DNA of 64,000 nt from Lineus longissimus (Eukaryota; Nemertea; Pilidiophora; Heteronemertea; Lineidae), in contig NC_088324.1 of the NCBI RefSeq assembly GCF_910592395.1, forward strand, positions 13,170,953-13,234,952, in the 5' to 3' direction. The translations under genes were made by a program, and so were the position numbers. Position 1 is the stretch's first letter; every line of letters begins with the position of its first letter. Shown here piece after piece: positions 60,727-64,000 of the stretch. The notes below the pieces were generated by a model. The model ran no database searches. It worked only from the letters and a program-made list of their open reading frames with translations, and was not told the DNA's origin.

Positions 60727-63700
60727 CTAATTTGTGGTGGGTTTTTCACTTGATGCAGTGGTTACCATAGTAACGGCTTGGCCAACTGGTTCTCGCATAA
60801 CAGTCAAAGGGATTGGCTGAAGAATGATTTGACTGTTACAAGAAGTTACAGATGGCTTAGGTGCCAAATTTTTAAAATCTTTTTTTATCAAAACACCCTC
60901 AGTTGACTTCAAAGGACATCTATACTTTGGTGGTGGAGACCGAGGGATTGGTTGAAAATTTGGATTTAAAAACTGGACACCGCCATTTGCCCTCGGTAAA
61001 GACCCCAGTGACACCATTCGGACATTTCTATTCCCAGGTGACATCAACTGAGAACTGGTAGCTTGAACATAAGACAATGGAAGAGCGCCACCCACTGAAG
61101 TCATCTGAACTGTCCCTGGAGCCGGTACCACAACCGTCCCAGTTTGTTGTGGAAGCGTTTGAAGCTTCCCATCTGGCATGAGAAACTGTGTACATGTACT
61201 GTTTGCATTTCCAACCACCTGAATGTTCCTTGCCAAATTCATAGGTGGTGCTGATACTATCCTGGCATTAGAGTTCACAGCCTGATATCTCGCTGGGGCA
61301 AATTTCATCAAACCTGAACACACTGGCACTGTCATGAGTTGCACCCCACAACCACTTGGTGGGGACACTGGTACTTGGATGAAATTCGGTTTCATTGGCG
61401 ATGTGACAAGACTTGGGTTTGGTACCACAAATACATTGTTGCTAGGCTCTGATGATTTTGCAGTAGATATTAACCCCCTCTCTTGGTTACCAGTAGTTTT
61501 CTTGGTCAGAGCAAACTCACCACTCACAGGGGCACCGTCTTTTGTGGCCACGTTCTTCAAAATCGGTCCTTTCCCTGGAGAAGATTTAATATCAACACTA
61601 GATGAAACTGGAGGTTGAGACAACAGTTGGCCTAGGAGCGAGTTGTTAACCTTTGAACTTATGTTTGTTGCTGCAGGGCTCTCGTCATTGTTAGGGTCAT
61701 TCCTCCTTTCCAAAGAATCCTTTTCGAGGTGGTCTGGGGATAACCGGAGGCTCCCAGTCCTTGCAGCTTTGGGCAACAGTCCAGTCATGACTGGTGCATT
61801 CTCTTTAGAAGCGTCTTTCACCACTGTTTGACTCTCATCCCTGTTGGACTCATACCACCTTTCCCCAGTATCTTCTTCAACTAACTCTAAATCCACATTG
61901 TTTTCATCTGATGTTACATTTGTACCTGTCACAGCTTGGTCTGTAGAGCCAGGCGGAGCTAACTGGACATACCTCACATCTGATGTGGCCGACTTAGCAA
62001 TCACACCTTTTTCTTGCAAAGGTGAACACAGTTTATTAGTAACAAGAGAGTGTACCGGGGTCAAATCTAATGTCTTGTTTGTTTCTACTTGTGTTGCACC
62101 CTCTGATTTTACTCCAACAACAGTTGGTCCACTTAGAGGACTGAGAACCTGAATGATTTGGCCTTGCGGCTGCAGACAGATAGTCCTAAGAATCAGTTGA
62201 AAACTACCAGGTTGGGGGGACGCGTAGTGAATGCCGTTTCCATAAGGCACAGAAGACTGTTGATATTGGCACTGCAACACTTGGGGCTGTGCTGTCATTG
62301 AAGGCAGAAGTGAAACTGGTTGCTTCTTTCTGGCTTTTGCTGATAGAGTGTCCTTTTCAGATGCCACATTTGGTGTCATCAGTTTAACAGAACCAGAAGT
62401 AGCCACTTTCTCATTAACTTTGGCACGAATCATCTCAGCGTCAGTGTCTGAATTTTGGGTTGAATTGCTGTTGTTCTCAATCCGAGTGGTCTGTGTGTCA
62501 CTCAAAGGAACACCCAACACATTTGTCACAGGGACAGTATCTCCACCAGTTGGCAGACCACTAGAACTAACAATGGGCACAGGTGATAATAGTGGCACTT
62601 CTTCTCCATCCTGTTTTTTCTCATTGCTATTTTGCGATGCGTTCCGAGCACCTTTTGAAGCTCTCTTCTTCAGAGATACCACATCACTGTATCGGGGTAG
62701 TGCTTCTCCCGTGACTAACGCATCACCAGCCAGACTGGTAAACGCTTCACCCAGCGGAACACTAAAAACTTTCTGGTCGTTTCCAAGAACAGGATTCTGT
62801 AATCCATCTCCGGTAACCATCTCACTTTGTGTGTGTGGTGATAGATTCAAAGGTCTGGAAGCATTCGCAAATTGAATTGAATCGTGATTAGAGTTCTGCA
62901 CAAGAACTTGATAATGTTCCATAGTTTGAGCATACGTTGGTGCAAGTTGTATCGTAATTGACTGGTCCTGTTGCCCTGCCAGAGATGTTTGGCTGGGTAT
63001 CACTTGGATGGGCTGAAATAGTTCATCAGAGGATAAGTACAGCTTTATAAGTCATTGGGTTACTCTGGCTTATCGATACAACCCAATCTACATGTATATA
63101 TATAAGGCATATAAGGCTATCACTCTACCGATTGAGCTAAAGGGAATTTTCCTCTAGCCTGAGCTAGTGGGAATGACTTGTTAAAGGAAGGGGGGATATC
63201 ACTAATCCAGACAACAACTTTTGACCCATTTCTGCATTCTGAAGAAGACCACATCTTCTGATCATGCTTACCTCCACGATGCTTCTGTCAACGTTTGTTT
63301 CACAATGAATCTCAGTGGAGGGCACATCAACTAATCCACCCATGTTGACTTTGTTGAGCATCTTTTTCAGGAGTGATCTCTCATGCGTGATGATCTTTTT
63401 GCCATCTTTTGTTACAGCGGCGTGGTGGAGGATTTGATTCTGATGGAGTTGGTTCTGGACAGAGGAGGATGGAATCTGAAGAAATACATGTATGAATGAT
63501 GATTAGAATACATAGAGTAATACATGAATACCACCCTGTCAAGATTACTGCAAGGCATGACATAGAGCCATCGTAGATACCAGCTCTCCCACGATGACTA
63601 ACGTGTCACCTACTTTTGGAACTTCAAGACTATGATTATGAGGAAGTCACTTGTATACTTACATTTAGCTCTGTATACACTGAAGGTTTCACTTTCTTTC

Positions 63701-63868
63701 CTTCCTTTGGCTTCTTGGGTTTATTTTTCCAGTATTTTTTCATGCCATGCACAGGTGGCTCACGGTCACCTCCTGTCTCTCTCATCTGTTCGCTCACACG
63801 CGATATCGTACTTGGGCTGCAGCCTGTTACCATGGCAATGAATCTGTAACAGTTTGGGCGGGCACCAC
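60727..63868 (-). CDS. Large Ser/Thr/Pro/Val-rich nuclear-type protein with a helix-turn-helix-like segment (5' end outside window)
   Basis: Three minus-strand exons join in frame: 63868-63663, 63475-63272 and 63012-60727; about 898 residues are visible. The first begins mid-codon after an acceptor, so more exons lie to the right. Early in it is FIAMVTGCSPSTISRVSEQ, which reads like a recognition helix of a helix-turn-helix (compare TGxSxSTVSRI in transposase-type HTH), followed by a basic run KKYWKNKPKKPKEGKKVK. The second exon has a charged patch (KKIITHERSLLKKMLNKV). The last exon encodes 761 residues, disordered, rich in Ser, Thr, Val, Pro and Gln, with many short VQLM/VQVLSP-type hydrophobic patches. 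A DNA-binding transcription regulator is plausible but inferred. I do not recognise the family; a domesticated transposase HTH is one option. Confidence 0.75.
63065..63146 (-). repeat. tRNA-like sequence in an intron of the HTH-like gene
   Basis: On the minus strand tagctcaatcggtagagtg (63139-63121) is a near-perfect tRNA D arm with box A. The box B position reads gggttgtatcga (about 63085-63074), which is degraded, and the acceptor stem does not pair. It is a tRNA pseudogene or SINE head. Confidence 0.4.
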
Positions 63869-64000
63869 CTGGAAGAAGATTCAGTAATCTTGTTAGAGTT
63901 TTAATAAGTCAAATGACGAACTGCAAAACCTCTGGTCACAAAGCATGCCACTTCTGGGGCTCTAGCAGCATGAAACTCAACAAAAACCAAAACTGTTCAG

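Overview
The window is nuclear DNA of an invertebrate animal. Genes are split by many short GT-AG introns of roughly 0.1-0.7 kb. The gene set is bilaterian: an orthologue of CCDC18, MAN1B1, SWT1 and POLR1H, a rhodopsin-class peptide-type GPCR with one coding exon, and a secreted sushi/PAN protein. No viral, plasmid or bacterial gene was seen. The single-exon GPCR and the sushi/PAN shuffling suit a marine lophotrochozoan or invertebrate deuterostome, but the species cannot be fixed from the sequence. Exon models were built by eye from splice sites, reading phase and, where recognised, remembered family sequence. Every complete multi-exon model closes in one frame from ATG to stop. || Layout. 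0.2-0.35 kb: probable last exon of a plus-strand gene. 3.9-6.3 kb: 5' part of an unidentified minus-strand gene. 8.4-20.2 kb: CCDC18, plus strand, 21 coding exons, with a TMEM151-like membrane-protein gene inside its second intron on the opposite strand (9.5-11.0 kb). 20.5-20.8 kb: a 46-bp tandem repeat. 21-25.4 kb: gene-free DNA holding a decayed repeat family. 25.4-26.5 kb: the GPCR. 28.1-32.6 kb: a secreted protein with four sushi and two PAN-like domains. 36.1-41.8 kb: MAN1B1, minus strand, 11 coding exons, one GC-AG intron, probable 3'UTR down to about 33.5 kb. 43.2-51.1 kb: SWT1, plus strand, 15 coding exons. 51.7-53.0 kb: POLR1H, minus strand. 54.0-57.0 kb: a small two-helix membrane protein, plus strand, with a probable 3'UTR intron. 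59.3-60.4 kb: a minisatellite passing from a ~137-bp dimer to a 68-bp monomer. 60.7-63.9 kb: 3' part of a large, mostly disordered protein with a helix-turn-helix-like N-terminal segment, minus strand, running off the right edge. || Three gene pairs are head to head (unidentified minus gene/CCDC18, MAN1B1/SWT1, POLR1H/small membrane protein), which suggests shared promoters. Three pairs are tail to tail (sushi-PAN/MAN1B1, SWT1/POLR1H, small membrane protein/HTH-like gene). The recognised genes are unrelated housekeeping or cell-surface functions (centrosome, ER glycan trimming, nuclear mRNA surveillance, RNA polymerase I). No operon-like or pathway logic is seen. The least explained parts are the sushi-PAN protein with a basic tail, the HTH-like disordered protein, the ~0.3-0.4 kb decayed repeat family upstream of the GPCR, and the dimer/monomer minisatellite.
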